Below, piece after piece: positions 13,900-21,433 of a stretch of 42,533 bases of DNA (position 1 is its first letter; the number at the start of each line of letters is the position of its first letter). The stretch covers positions 1-42,533 of the forward strand of contig DUAG01000010.1 in NCBI GenBank assembly GCA_012960925.1, in the 5' to 3' direction. Below the pieces are notes generated by a model that was not told the origin of the DNA, ran no database searches, and saw nothing but the letters and a program-made list of their open reading frames with translations. This stretch comes from Candidatus Manganitrophaceae bacterium (GTDB taxonomy: Bacteria; Nitrospirota; Nitrospiria; SBBL01; JAADHI01). A program made the position numbers and the translations under genes.

Positions 13900-15335
13900 C
13901 CTTGATTCGCTTTCGCAAAATAAGCCTAACACTTCTCCTGGCCTTAGGTTTTGCTTGGAATCCCATGCTCTACGCAGAAGAAGCGCCTCCCCTCCCGCCC
14001 GGCCTTGAAAAAGAACGCCCCGCCAACACAGAGGAGCCAGCCCTTCCGGAAGGCTTGGATACGGACGAGGGTCTTGAAGAGCCGCCACTTCCAGAAGGCT
14101 TCGATGATGAAGAGGAAGACGCTAAGCATCTTCCCTTTGGGCTGAGCGGTTTTTGGGAGGCACGATTTGGCGTCCGAATGCAGAGCGACCCGAATGAAAA
14201 AGAGGTCTCAATCGGTGAGACCCGGGTGCAACTTCAAGTTGAGCAGCTCGTAAAGCAGGCCATCTTCAAGCTCACAAACGATTTTCTTTACGATCCTGTC
14301 TTGGACGAGCATGAAATCAGACTGGAGAAAGGGATCGGTTTCATCGATCTACGGGAAGCCAGTTTCCTGGTGAGGCCGGTTACTTTTGTCGATTTGAAGA
14401 TGGGACGGCAGATTCTTACCTGGGGAACCGGAGATCTTATTTTTATCAACGACCTCTTTCCGAAGGATTGGAATGCCTTCTTTATCGGGCGGGATACAGA
14501 ATATCTCAAGGCCCCATCGGATGCGCTTAAAACCTCTTTATTTAGTCCTTGGGCAAACCTCGACATTGTTTACACGCCCCGTTTCGATGCCGACCGATTT
14601 ATTGATGGTCGGCGCATCTCATTCTTCAACAATTCATTCGGGCGCCGAACCGGAAGAGAGGCCGTAGTTCAAACAGAAAACAGGGATGATTGGTTTAAAG
14701 ATGACGAAATCGCATTGAGACTGTATCAGAACTTCAGAGGCCTTGAGCTGGCCCTCTATGGGTACCGGGGATTCTGGAAATCACCCGGGGGATTTGACCC
14801 GACTTCTCAACAGGCAACCTTTCCCAGGCTATCGGTTTATGGGGGAAGTGCCCGTGGGTCGATCGGAAGAGGCATTGGCCATCTTGAACTAGGTTACTAC
14901 GACTCTGAAGAGGACCGAAGTGGGGGAGATCCATTCATACGGAACAGTGAGTTCCGCTTCCTGATGGGCTATGAGCAGGAAGTCCTTCAGGATTTTACAG
15001 TCGGCCTTCAATATTATCTGGAACAGATCCTTGACTACGACAAATTTCTTCGTAATCTTCCAGCAGGAAGTCCGGTCGCAGATGAAGACCGTCATGTGAT
15101 CACGCTCCGCTTGACCCGATTTCTCATGAGCCAGGATCTGAGGTTGTCCCTATTTACCTTCTACTCGCCATCGGATCGAGATGCCTATATCAGGCCAAAG
15201 ATACACTACAAGATTGATGATTCCTGGTCTGTAGAGATCGGAGGTAATTTTTTTATCGGGGATGAAGACCACACATTCTTTGGTCAGTTTAAGAAGAATA
15301 ACAATGTTTACACCGGAGTGAGGGTCGGTTTTTGA
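13896..15335 (+). CDS. Outer-membrane beta-barrel protein with Pro-rich linker
   Basis: A 479-aa exported protein. The signal peptide is TLLLALGFAWNPMLYAEE. Residues 28-75 form an acidic, Pro-rich linker with three near-repeats: PPLPPGLE, PALPEGLD and PPLPEGFD. The rest is strand-rich with alternating polar and aromatic residues (GRQILTWGTGDLIFINDLFP, YTPRFDADRF, GLELALYGYRGFW). The chain ends in VRVGF with a terminal Phe, the mark of a barrel folded by Bam. It resembles DUF1302-like porins found next to RND and LolA-like genes in other bacteria. Start overlaps the previous gene by four bases. Likely the outer-membrane exit or entry of the three-gene system; substrate unknown. Confidence 0.8.
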   Translation: MTLIRFRKISLTLLLALGFAWNPMLYAEEAPPLPPGLEKERPANTEEPALPEGLDTDEGLEEPPLPEGFDDEEEDAKHLPFGLSGFWEARFGVRMQSDPNEKEVSIGETRVQLQVEQLVKQAIFKLTNDFLYDPVLDEHEIRLEKGIGFIDLREASFLVRPVTFVDLKMGRQILTWGTGDLIFINDLFPKDWNAFFIGRDTEYLKAPSDALKTSLFSPWANLDIVYTPRFDADRFIDGRRISFFNNSFGRRTGREAVVQTENRDDWFKDDEIALRLYQNFRGLELALYGYRGFWKSPGGFDPTSQQATFPRLSVYGGSARGSIGRGIGHLELGYYDSEEDRSGGDPFIRNSEFRFLMGYEQEVLQDFTVGLQYYLEQILDYDKFLRNLPAGSPVADEDRHVITLRLTRFLMSQDLRLSLFTFYSPSDRDAYIRPKIHYKIDDSWSVEIGGNFFIGDEDHTFFGQFKKNNNVYTGVRVGF

Positions 15336-15439
15336 ATTGTTCATTTGAAATAAGAATAAATCATCGATACTTGATCAATTGTCCCGTAAAGTGGATAATT
15401 GGGTGGTGTTTTCTCCCTGAAAAAATGCCTGCGGACGTG

Positions 15440-16141
15440 ATGAAACAAGTTGATTTGACGACACAGAATAAAGAAGATGCTGAACTTGTTTCTTTAGCCC
15501 AACAAGGGGACTTTGAGGCATTTGACGCATTGGTCAACCGTCATGAGAAGCGACTCTATCTTCATGCAATGAAGATACTTCAAAATCGGGAAGATGCTGA
15601 GGATGTGACACAGACCGCTTTTATTAATGCGATGGAACACCTTTCCCAATTTCGGAGGGAGGCCTCATTTGCAACCTGGATAACACGGATCGCGACCAAT
15701 AACGCTTTAAAAGTTTTACGCAAGCGGAACGGTCTTAAGAGTATTTCCCTCAATGAGGCCACTGAAGAAAATGAAGAAGGACTTATTCCCCATCCCGAGT
15801 ACATCGCTGACTGGCGGGGTGATCCATTGAAGATCGTAGAAGGAAGAGAACTTCAGCGGATTCTGGATGAAGCCATATCCCATCTCCCAGAGAAACAACG
15901 CCTTGTTTTCGTCCTCCGGGACGTCATGGAAATGACGATTGAGGAAACACGAGATGCCTTAGGGATCAGTGCGGCAAACGTGAAAGTACGCCTCTTGCGT
16001 GCCAGACTGGCACTCCGTGAGAAGTTGACGCACCGATTCGGTGATGCGGATAAACGGGTCTTTAAGCCGCACAATCATCAAGGGGACGAAAAGGGCGCAA
16101 CACCAGCCAAAGTACTTTTACAGAGTTATCTGAAAGAATAA
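15440..16141 (+). CDS. ECF (extracytoplasmic function) RNA polymerase sigma factor
   Basis: A 233-aa RpoE-type sigma factor. Region 2 spans about residues 20-95: QGDFEAFDALVNRHEKRLY, then NREDAEDVTQTAFINAMEHL and FATWITRIATNNALKVLRKR, which contact the -10 element and core enzyme. Region 4 spans about 140-195: LPEKQRLVFVLRDVMEM, then EETRDALGISAANVKVRLLR, the helix-turn-helix for the -35 element. The 40-residue tail after region 4 is longer than usual. The frame could extend upstream to 15332. I prefer 15440, since the upstream part has no sigma-like sequence; 15425 is an equal alternative. It sits 13 bp before a small zinc-finger anti-sigma gene and follows the export operon it may control. 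Confidence 0.88.
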   Translation: MKQVDLTTQNKEDAELVSLAQQGDFEAFDALVNRHEKRLYLHAMKILQNREDAEDVTQTAFINAMEHLSQFRREASFATWITRIATNNALKVLRKRNGLKSISLNEATEENEEGLIPHPEYIADWRGDPLKIVEGRELQRILDEAISHLPEKQRLVFVLRDVMEMTIEETRDALGISAANVKVRLLRARLALREKLTHRFGDADKRVFKPHNHQGDEKGATPAKVLLQSYLKE

Positions 16142-16154
16142 ACGGGATAATGTC

Positions 16155-16406
16155 ATGAAATGTGAAGACCTCTTGCGACAGTTGAATGATTATGTAGACA
16201 AAGACATCGACCCCGATGTTTGCACGGACTTTGAAGGCCACCTGCAAGACTGCAATCCTTGCAAGATCGTCGTCGATACCATTCGCAAGACCATCAAACT
16301 ATATAAGGACGACGCGGTGTATGAAATGCCCATCAAATTCCATGATCGACTGCATCAGACCCTCCGGGATCAATGGAAAAAAAAGATGGAAGAAAATCCC
16401 GGATAG
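16155..16406 (+). CDS. Small zinc-finger anti-sigma factor
   Basis: An 83-aa protein with the anti-sigma zinc-binding pattern. MKCEDLLRQLNDYVD starts the domain, and the H-x3-C-x2-C motif appears in EGHLQDCNPCKIV (residues 33-43), with an additional upstream Cys. It has no membrane segment, so it would be a soluble redox- or metal-sensing anti-sigma factor like the ZAS type. The C-terminal 35 residues are charged helix. Its position 13 bp after the ECF sigma gene makes the pairing very likely. Release of the sigma factor by oxidation of the zinc site is a family property, not seen here. Confidence 0.85.
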   Translation: MKCEDLLRQLNDYVDKDIDPDVCTDFEGHLQDCNPCKIVVDTIRKTIKLYKDDAVYEMPIKFHDRLHQTLRDQWKKKMEENPG

Positions 16407-16459
16407 CTTGTCGTAAGTTTTTTCCTTTTCTACAACAAATATCAATCGGGGGGTGAAGA

Positions 16460-17848
16460 ATGTTTCTTCAACGCTACTATCTTGAATGTTTATCACATGC
16501 ATCCTACATGGTGGCCGACGAAAAAACGAAAGTGGCCGCTGTTATCGATCCACGACGTGACGTTGAGATCTATTTGAATGATGCAGCGGAACACGGGTTT
16601 AAAATCAAACATGTGATTTTGACTCATTTCCACGCCGATTTTATTGCCGGGCATATTGAGCTGCGTGACAAGCTGGGTGCACAAATCTATCTCGGAAGGC
16701 GTGCTGAAGCAGAGTTTGAATTTAAGGCCCTTGGCGATGGAAGTATTATAGCGTTGGGAGACGTACGACTGGAAGCGATGGAAACGCCGGGTCATACACC
16801 GGAAGGCATCACGCTCCTCGCCTTTGATCCAAACTCGGATGAGCAGAATCCATATGCCATTTCTACAGGAGATACCTTGTTTCTCGGTGATGTTGGGCGT
16901 CCCGACCTCTTGGCTTCCATTGGCATCTCAGCCAATGAATTGGCTGAGATGCTTTACGATTCACTACACAAGAAACTTCTAAAACTGCCCGGAAAGACCC
17001 TTGTTTACCCGGCCCACGGAGCCGGTTCGATGTGTGGCAAGGCCTTGAGCGACGAGGTCGTTTCGACCCTTGAAGAACAGCGCCGTTTCAATTATGCGCT
17101 ACAACCGATGGCGAAAGCCGACTTCATCAAAATGATGGTCGCAGAGCAATCAGAAGCCCCTCCCTACTTTGTCCACGACGCGATTTTGAACCGAAAAGAA
17201 CGTCCCAGTCTCGATAAGACGATGCAGAAGTCAATGAAGGCTCTGGATCTTGAGTCGGTACTATCCCTCCAAGATTCTGGTGCGCAGATTCTGGATGTTC
17301 GCACGGCCAATGATTTTGCAGGTGCTCACCTTCGTGGATCTTTGAATATTGGCATTGATGGCAGATATGCCACCTGGGCAGGTACCCTGTTAAACAAAGA
17401 CCGTCCGATCATCATCATCTCGGAACCGGAGCATGTTGAGGAAGCCATCATACGTCTGGGTCGAATCGGTTTTCACAATGTAGAGGGTTATCTGAAAGAT
17501 GGCATGCAGGCCCTTAGGGACCGATCCAATTTAATTTTAAAGACGCAGAGAATCATGGCTGCCGATGTGGGTGATCTCGGGGGCGAAGTCACAATAATTG
17601 ATATTCGTACTGCAAATGAATGGGTAGAGGGTCACATCGAGGGATCTGCCAATATTCCCCTCAATCAACTGACAAAGTGCATTGAAGAGGTCCCTGTATC
17701 GGGCCATGTGATCGTCCACTGCCAAGGAGGTTATCGATCCATGATCGCTGCAAGCTTTTTAGAAAAAGAAGGCCGTACCAACATCATTGATTTGATGGGT
17801 GGTTATTCAGCATGGACCGCATTGCAACTTCCTACGAAACACCGTTAG
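16460..17848 (+). CDS. Persulfide-dioxygenase-like MBL hydrolase with two rhodanese domains
   Basis: A 462-aa cytosolic protein. Residues 1-240 form a metallo-beta-lactamase fold of the ETHE1/persulfide dioxygenase type. The metal ligands are in THFHADFIAGH, ETPGHTPEG, GDTLFLGDVGRPD and YPAHGAGSMCG. Residues 255-350 are a rhodanese domain (DVRTANDFAGAHLRGSLNIG) whose active-site loop reads IIIISEPEH, with no Cys, so it is catalytically dead. Residues 365-455 are a second rhodanese domain with a full CQGGYRS loop. The pair should couple sulfur transfer to persulfide oxidation. The leader gggggtgaag before the ATG is good. It follows the anti-sigma gene by 53 bp, so sulfur stress may be linked to that regulator. 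Confidence 0.9.
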   Translation: MFLQRYYLECLSHASYMVADEKTKVAAVIDPRRDVEIYLNDAAEHGFKIKHVILTHFHADFIAGHIELRDKLGAQIYLGRRAEAEFEFKALGDGSIIALGDVRLEAMETPGHTPEGITLLAFDPNSDEQNPYAISTGDTLFLGDVGRPDLLASIGISANELAEMLYDSLHKKLLKLPGKTLVYPAHGAGSMCGKALSDEVVSTLEEQRRFNYALQPMAKADFIKMMVAEQSEAPPYFVHDAILNRKERPSLDKTMQKSMKALDLESVLSLQDSGAQILDVRTANDFAGAHLRGSLNIGIDGRYATWAGTLLNKDRPIIIISEPEHVEEAIIRLGRIGFHNVEGYLKDGMQALRDRSNLILKTQRIMAADVGDLGGEVTIIDIRTANEWVEGHIEGSANIPLNQLTKCIEEVPVSGHVIVHCQGGYRSMIAASFLEKEGRTNIIDLMGGYSAWTALQLPTKHR

Positions 17849-17908
17849 GTGGGAATTCCCCCCTTTAACGCTGAATAATACCAAGTTATCAGTAATCATA
17901 ATTCCGTT

Positions 17909-18067
17909 ATGGATATGGTCTTTACTCAAGAAGAGATTTTTAAACTTTCATCGTATGCGATTATACTCATTTTATTCTGCGTGGTTCGTAGCCTCTTGGC
18001 ACGTGAATTTGTGAAAACATCCCTTATCAAAATAATTAAGGAGGAGTTTGATGTGGTCTGGGTTTAG
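17909..18067 (+). CDS. Possible 52-aa single-pass membrane protein, cut by the IS3 end
   Basis: A short frame starting MDMVFTQEEIFKL, with a hydrophobic segment (SYAIILILFCVVRSLLA) and a charged tail that ends in EEFDVVWV. The last four codons and the stop lie inside the left end of the IS3-family element (from 18054), so the original 3' end may have been replaced. There is no clear ribosome site. It may be chance, but its composition is membrane-protein-like. Confidence 0.3.
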   Translation: MDMVFTQEEIFKLSSYAIILILFCVVRSLLAREFVKTSLIKIIKEEFDVVWV

Positions 18068-18117
18068 TGGACACAAATCTTAGGATGAATTAAATTCATT
18101 CAGGCAGGAGGTGTTCA

Positions 18118-18414
18118 ATGAGTCAAAATAAAAGAAGGCAACACACAAAAGGATTCAAAGAAGAAGCGGTAAAACTGGTAAAAGAGCAAGGCTATGCTGT
18201 TGCGGAAGCGGCCAGGAACCTGGGGGTGAGTTCAAGCATTCTGGGTCGATGGAAACGGGAGTTTGAAAAAAGGACAGAGGGATCATCGGATCCTGCCAGC
18301 ATTATTTCTCTTCAAGCGGAAGTAAAACGTCTTCGGAAGAAAAATAAGCGACTGGAAATGGAGCGAGAAATATTAAAAAAAGCGGCCACCTTCTTCGCGA
18401 GAGAATCGGGATGA
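18118..18414 (+). CDS. IS3-family transposase OrfA
   Basis: A 98-aa DNA-binding subunit. The helix-turn-helix spans residues 8-50 (GFKEEAVKLVKEQGYAVAEA, then ARNLGVSSSILGRWKREFE). A leucine-zipper-like coiled coil follows (about 60-90: LQAEVKRLRKKNKRLEMERE). Near the end, codons for LKK lie on the slippery run A7G (18375-18382), where a -1 shift would join this frame to orfB as in other IS3 elements. The stop overlaps the orfB start (ATGA). OrfA itself is intact. Confidence 0.92.
   Translation: MSQNKRRQHTKGFKEEAVKLVKEQGYAVAEAARNLGVSSSILGRWKREFEKRTEGSSDPASIISLQAEVKRLRKKNKRLEMEREILKKAATFFARESG
18375..18382 (+). promoter_or_regulatory. A7G slippery site for programmed -1 frameshifting
   Basis: The run aaaaaaag near the 3' end of orfA, read in frame as tta aaa aaa gcg, precedes the orfB start in the -1 frame. 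This is the expected OrfAB fusion site of IS3-family elements. Confidence 0.65.
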
Positions 18415-19282
18415 GATATCAATTTATTGATATCGAGAAGCAGGTGTATCCAATCGTCCTGATCTGTGGGGTCATGCGAGTAAGTCGCAGTGGATATTAT
18501 TCATGGTGGTCAAGAAAGCCATCAGCCCGAGCGATGGAAGATGAGCAGCTTATACCCATCGTAAAAGCAGCGGCCAGAGCATCAAGAAGAAGTTATGGTA
18601 CCCGTCGTATCGTGGAAGAATAAATGAACAAGGTTACTCTTGTGGGCGAGATAAAGCCCGTAGGCTAATGAAGTTAGCCTGCGTGTCCGTCCGTCGAAAA
18701 AAGAAGTTCAAGGTAACGACAGATAGTAATCACAAGCTTCCCTTATCCCCGAACCTGCTGGAGAGAAAATTTGAAGTCTCCGAGCCTAATCGCGTCTGGG
18801 TTTCTGATATTACCTATCTCTGGACATCAGAAGGCTGGTTGTATCTCGCAGTTGTATTGGATTTGTTTCAGAGGAAAATTGTGGGGTGGTCCATGAGTCA
18901 TCGGATCAACAAACAAGTTGTCATGGACGCATTACGGATGGGCATCTGGCGTTGCCGTCCGGAGTCGGGCCTGATCTTTCATTCAGATCGTGGCAGCCAG
19001 TATTGTAGTCATGATTTTCTAGACCTGCTGAAAACCCACAAAATGCTCAGTAGTATGAGTCGCAAAGGAAATTGTTGGGATAACGCCGTGGCAGAAAGTT
19101 TCTTCGGAAGTCTGAAAACAGAGCGAGTATATATTACAAAATACAGCACCCGAGAAGAAGCACGAAGAGATGTTGTCGATTACATCGAAATGTTCTATAA
19201 CAGCAAACGTCGTCACTCCTACTTGGGTTATTTGAGTCCAATGGAGTTTGAAAAAAGATGGTATTTTAAAAAAGCGGCCTAA
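18411..19282 (+). pseudogene. IS3-family transposase OrfB, frameshifted
   Basis: The catalytic subunit reads MRYQFIDIEKQVYPIVLICG to RRSYGTRRIVEE and then hits TAA at 18621-18623. One base later the normal family sequence continues: NEQGYSCGRDKARRLMKLA, then RVWVSDITYLWTSEGWLYLA, IFHSDRGSQYCS and GNCWDNAVAESFFGSLKTE. All three DDE residues (Asp in VSDITY, Asp in HSDRGSQY, Glu in AESFFGSL) are present. The lesion is consistent with loss of one base from a CTA codon. The element probably cannot move alone. Total restored length is about 290 aa, which is normal. Confidence 0.88.
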
Positions 19283-19561
19283 GAAAAATGTCCACTTTTT
19301 ACAGACCAGGTCAATTCTATTTAAGGAGCTAAAACAGACAATATGGATCATAATTGTGTGCATTTCTAACGGCCTCTCTATAACAAATTTTATTCCTTTG
19401 CACAGAGTAAAGTCAAGAAATCCTGGCCTTCCCATGTTTAGAATGGCAGAATCTGTATCTTTTCTTCTCAGCCCAATTCTTAGGAAAAAAAGAGATTGAC
19501 GACAGTAAATAGAGTCGATTATCATCAAACACAATACTGTGGAAAGAAAATGGAGGGAAGA

Positions 19562-19885
19562 ATGGCCAAGGACCAGATTTTACCGCTTGAGGTTAAACGG
19601 CAAAGGGAAGAAGGTGCAACGTTTGTCATCCTGGATGTCCGCGAACCCTGGGAATTCCAGATGGCACATATTCCGGAATCCATCCTAATTCCGCTGGGAC
19701 AGCTAGAGGCGAGAATGGGAGAACTCGATCCAGGGAAAGAGATTATCACTTTGTGTCATCATGGCATCAGAAGTCAATCAGCCATGGAAATCCTGAAGCA
19801 ATCCGGCATTAAAGATGTGAAGAACCTGAGCGGGGGGATTGATGCTTACTCCCGATTGGCGGATCCAAGTATTCCCAGGTATTAG
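19562..19885 (+). CDS. Single-domain rhodanese sulfurtransferase
   Basis: A 107-aa cytosolic rhodanese. The domain starts ILPLEVKRQREEG and has VILDVREPWEFQMAHIPESI (the CH2A-like region). The active-site loop is LCHHGIRS, with the catalytic Cys, and NLSGGIDAYSRL closes the domain. The ATG at 19562 has ggagggaag directly upstream and fits the domain start better than the longer frame from 19496. It stands alone downstream of the IS3 element. Its stop (TAG, 19883-19885) directly abuts the stop of the convergent moaE, with no base between. Substrate unknown. A role supplying sulfur for molybdopterin is conceivable given the neighbours, but it is only an inference. Confidence 0.9.
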   Translation: MAKDQILPLEVKRQREEGATFVILDVREPWEFQMAHIPESILIPLGQLEARMGELDPGKEIITLCHHGIRSQSAMEILKQSGIKDVKNLSGGIDAYSRLADPSIPRY

Positions 19886-20332
19886 TTATGGGTGTTCTTC
19901 CACCCAGACATCTCCTTGCGGTGTGGTCTCTTTTTTCCAGATAGGGGTAATTCTTTTCAACTCATCAATAGACCAGGAACAGCCTTTAAAGGCATCTGCC
20001 CGATGTTCCGCGCCTACGATAATTAATACGATATTATCGCCGATTGACAAGCTTCCCACACGATGAATAATGGTCACCTCGATAATGTCGAAGTCTTTCA
20101 GAGCTTGTTCACGAATCTCCGAAAGTCGGGTCTCGGCCATCCCGGGATAATGCTCAAAATCGATCTTATCGACATCATGGCCCTTGGAAAAGTCCCGGGC
20201 AGCCCCGAGGAAGGCCACGATGCCTCCGATGCGCTTCGAACACCCCTTTATCTTGTTAACTTCGTCTTCAACGCTAAAGTCCTCCAGTTGAATTCGAACT
20301 CGCTCTGTATTCTTCTTTGTTGTGGTATCCAT
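19886..20332 (-). CDS. moaE: Molybdopterin synthase catalytic subunit MoaE
   Basis: A 148-aa large subunit of molybdopterin synthase, which adds two sulfur atoms from MoaD thiocarboxylate to precursor Z (cPMP). Typical blocks are EDFSVEDEVNKIKG, GGIVAFLGAARDFSKG, FEHYPGMAETRLSEI, VTIIHRVGSLSIGDNIVLI, RADAFKGCSWSIDELKRITP and IWKKE. The ATG at 20332 has aaggaacga upstream; a longer frame reaching into moaD lacks homology. It lies 52 bp after moaD on the minus strand. Length is normal and no key motif is missing. Confidence 0.93.
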   Translation of the reverse strand: MDTTTKKNTERVRIQLEDFSVEDEVNKIKGCSKRIGGIVAFLGAARDFSKGHDVDKIDFEHYPGMAETRLSEIREQALKDFDIIEVTIIHRVGSLSIGDNIVLIIVGAEHRADAFKGCSWSIDELKRITPIWKKETTPQGDVWVEEHP

Positions 20333-20384
20333 TCGTTCCTTTCGTATGAGCCCTATGATCCTGGTTCTCAGGAAAACTACTGAA

Positions 20385-20651
20385 TCAGGCTCTGCTTTGG
20401 GCTGCCCCTCCGGCAAAAGGAGGGAGGAAGGCGACTTCATCACCATTTCTGATAAGGCAGTGTTTTTCAGCCTTTTCCTGGTTGACAGAGATCAGGATTC
20501 TTCTCTCGCTGAGCAGGTCTTTTAAGGCAGGGAGTTCCTCCTGGAGCTTTTCGATGAGTTGTGCGAGAGTTGTCTCTTTTTCAATTTCAAGAGAGAGTTC
20601 GTCTTTCCCGACAAGGTGTTTCAGGACTGCAAAAAACCGTACTTTAACCAC
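20385..20651 (-). CDS. moaD: Molybdopterin synthase sulfur carrier MoaD with C-terminal extension
   Basis: An 88-aa ubiquitin-fold sulfur carrier. The family pattern is clear: VKVRFFAVLKHLVGKDELSL, ETTLAQLIEKLQEE, RILISVNQ, and finally GDEVAFLPPFAGG. In normal MoaD the chain ends in Gly-Gly, which is adenylated and thiocarboxylated. Here the reading frame continues six residues (AAQSRA) to a TGA. The Gly-Gly would therefore need to be exposed by a protease or peptidase. Otherwise a frameshift or base error hides a true end. Start is a GTG at 20651 with ggag about eight bases upstream. It precedes moaE on the same transcript. Confidence 0.9.
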   Translation of the reverse strand: MVKVRFFAVLKHLVGKDELSLEIEKETTLAQLIEKLQEELPALKDLLSERRILISVNQEKAEKHCLIRNGDEVAFLPPFAGGAAQSRA

Positions 20652-20860
20652 TGAATTTACTCCGATAATGAGGTATTAAAAAATACCGTTTTCAAGAACA
20701 GGTGTCAAGAATCCAGAAAATCCCAAATCAGTCCTTGGATCTTCGGAGAATTGAAGAACTCTTCCTCGAGCGTCTAGAATTCTTCGACGGAGAGGGGCAA
20801 TGATTTTATTTTTATTCGTTCGCGGAGCGTGTTTATCCTGGACCTCTTTCTACTTTTTAA

Positions 20861-21262
20861 CTACTTGGCCTGAGACCTCTTGCAATTCCATCCGTTTCCC
20901 TCTAAGGTTCTGACGGTTGCAGCAATTTCCTCTGGTGTAATATGATCACTCATGTATTGAACCATAGTGTATTTCCTGCCGCTAAAGCCTTCCACCGCTT
21001 TCACTCCCATCTGTTTCATCAATGCTTCATGAATTTCTTCAGGGTGGCGGTGGCAAAATGGTCCTGAGAGATTGATCCTGACTTCTTTTGCCCCTGGAGC
21101 CATCACCGATTCTTCTTTCTTTTTCGAGGAAGAGTGGTGATGCTCCTCTTTTTTTTCCGGGTGAGAATGTTCCTCGTCCGCCAATACGGGAGAAGGGAGC
21201 GTCAGGAAGCTGAGGAGTAAGAGTATGAGGAATAACAGTAAAGTTTTGCGTCGCAGTTTCAT
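20861..21262 (-). CDS. Secreted His-rich, heavy-metal-associated-like protein
   Basis: A 133-aa exported protein. The signal peptide is strong (KLRRKTLLLFLILLLLSFL, then LPSPVLADEE). A His/Glu/Lys-rich stretch follows (EEHSHPEKKEEHHHSSSKKK), suited to binding Cu, Zn or Ni. The last 70 residues fit an HMA-like ferredoxin fold (VRINLSGPFCHRHPEEIHEA, VKAVEGFSGRKYTMVQYM, TPEEIAATVRTLEGNGWNC), but the usual CxxC is replaced by PFCHRHP. It may be a periplasmic metal buffer or chaperone. The start at MKLRR gives the best signal peptide; a start at 21331 would place 23 residues in front. It stands between moaD and lptG with no close partner. Confidence 0.75.
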   Translation of the reverse strand: MKLRRKTLLLFLILLLLSFLTLPSPVLADEEHSHPEKKEEHHHSSSKKKEESVMAPGAKEVRINLSGPFCHRHPEEIHEALMKQMGVKAVEGFSGRKYTMVQYMSDHITPEEIAATVRTLEGNGWNCKRSQAK

Positions 21263-21433
21263 ATCCAAGACCTTTTGATTGTATTGTTGGAAACGAATCC
21301 CTTCTAGGCTATCCTGAGAGGAACAAACCATCCTTAACTAGAGAGGGGAAGATACCGTGACCGTTCGCTGTCGAACCACGTTATCGATAAACAGGTTTGA
21401 TTGTATGGTGCTTTGACCTACTTGTCAACGCGT

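Larger units (their letters stand above)
18054..19308 (+). mobile_element. IS3-family insertion sequence, 1255 bp
   Basis: Left end tggtctg...gtggaca (18054-18074) and right end tgtccac...cagacca (ending 19308) are imperfect inverted repeats typical of the IS3 family. Inside are orfA and orfB in the standard -1 overlapping order. The flanks show no matching 3-4-bp target duplication. It lies between the MBL-rhodanese gene and the single rhodanese gene. Confidence 0.88.

Noticed and set aside
17990..18020. tggcacg followed by tttgt, resembling a sigma-54 promoter
   Set aside because: The -12 GC dinucleotide is missing and it lies inside a small frame just before an IS end.
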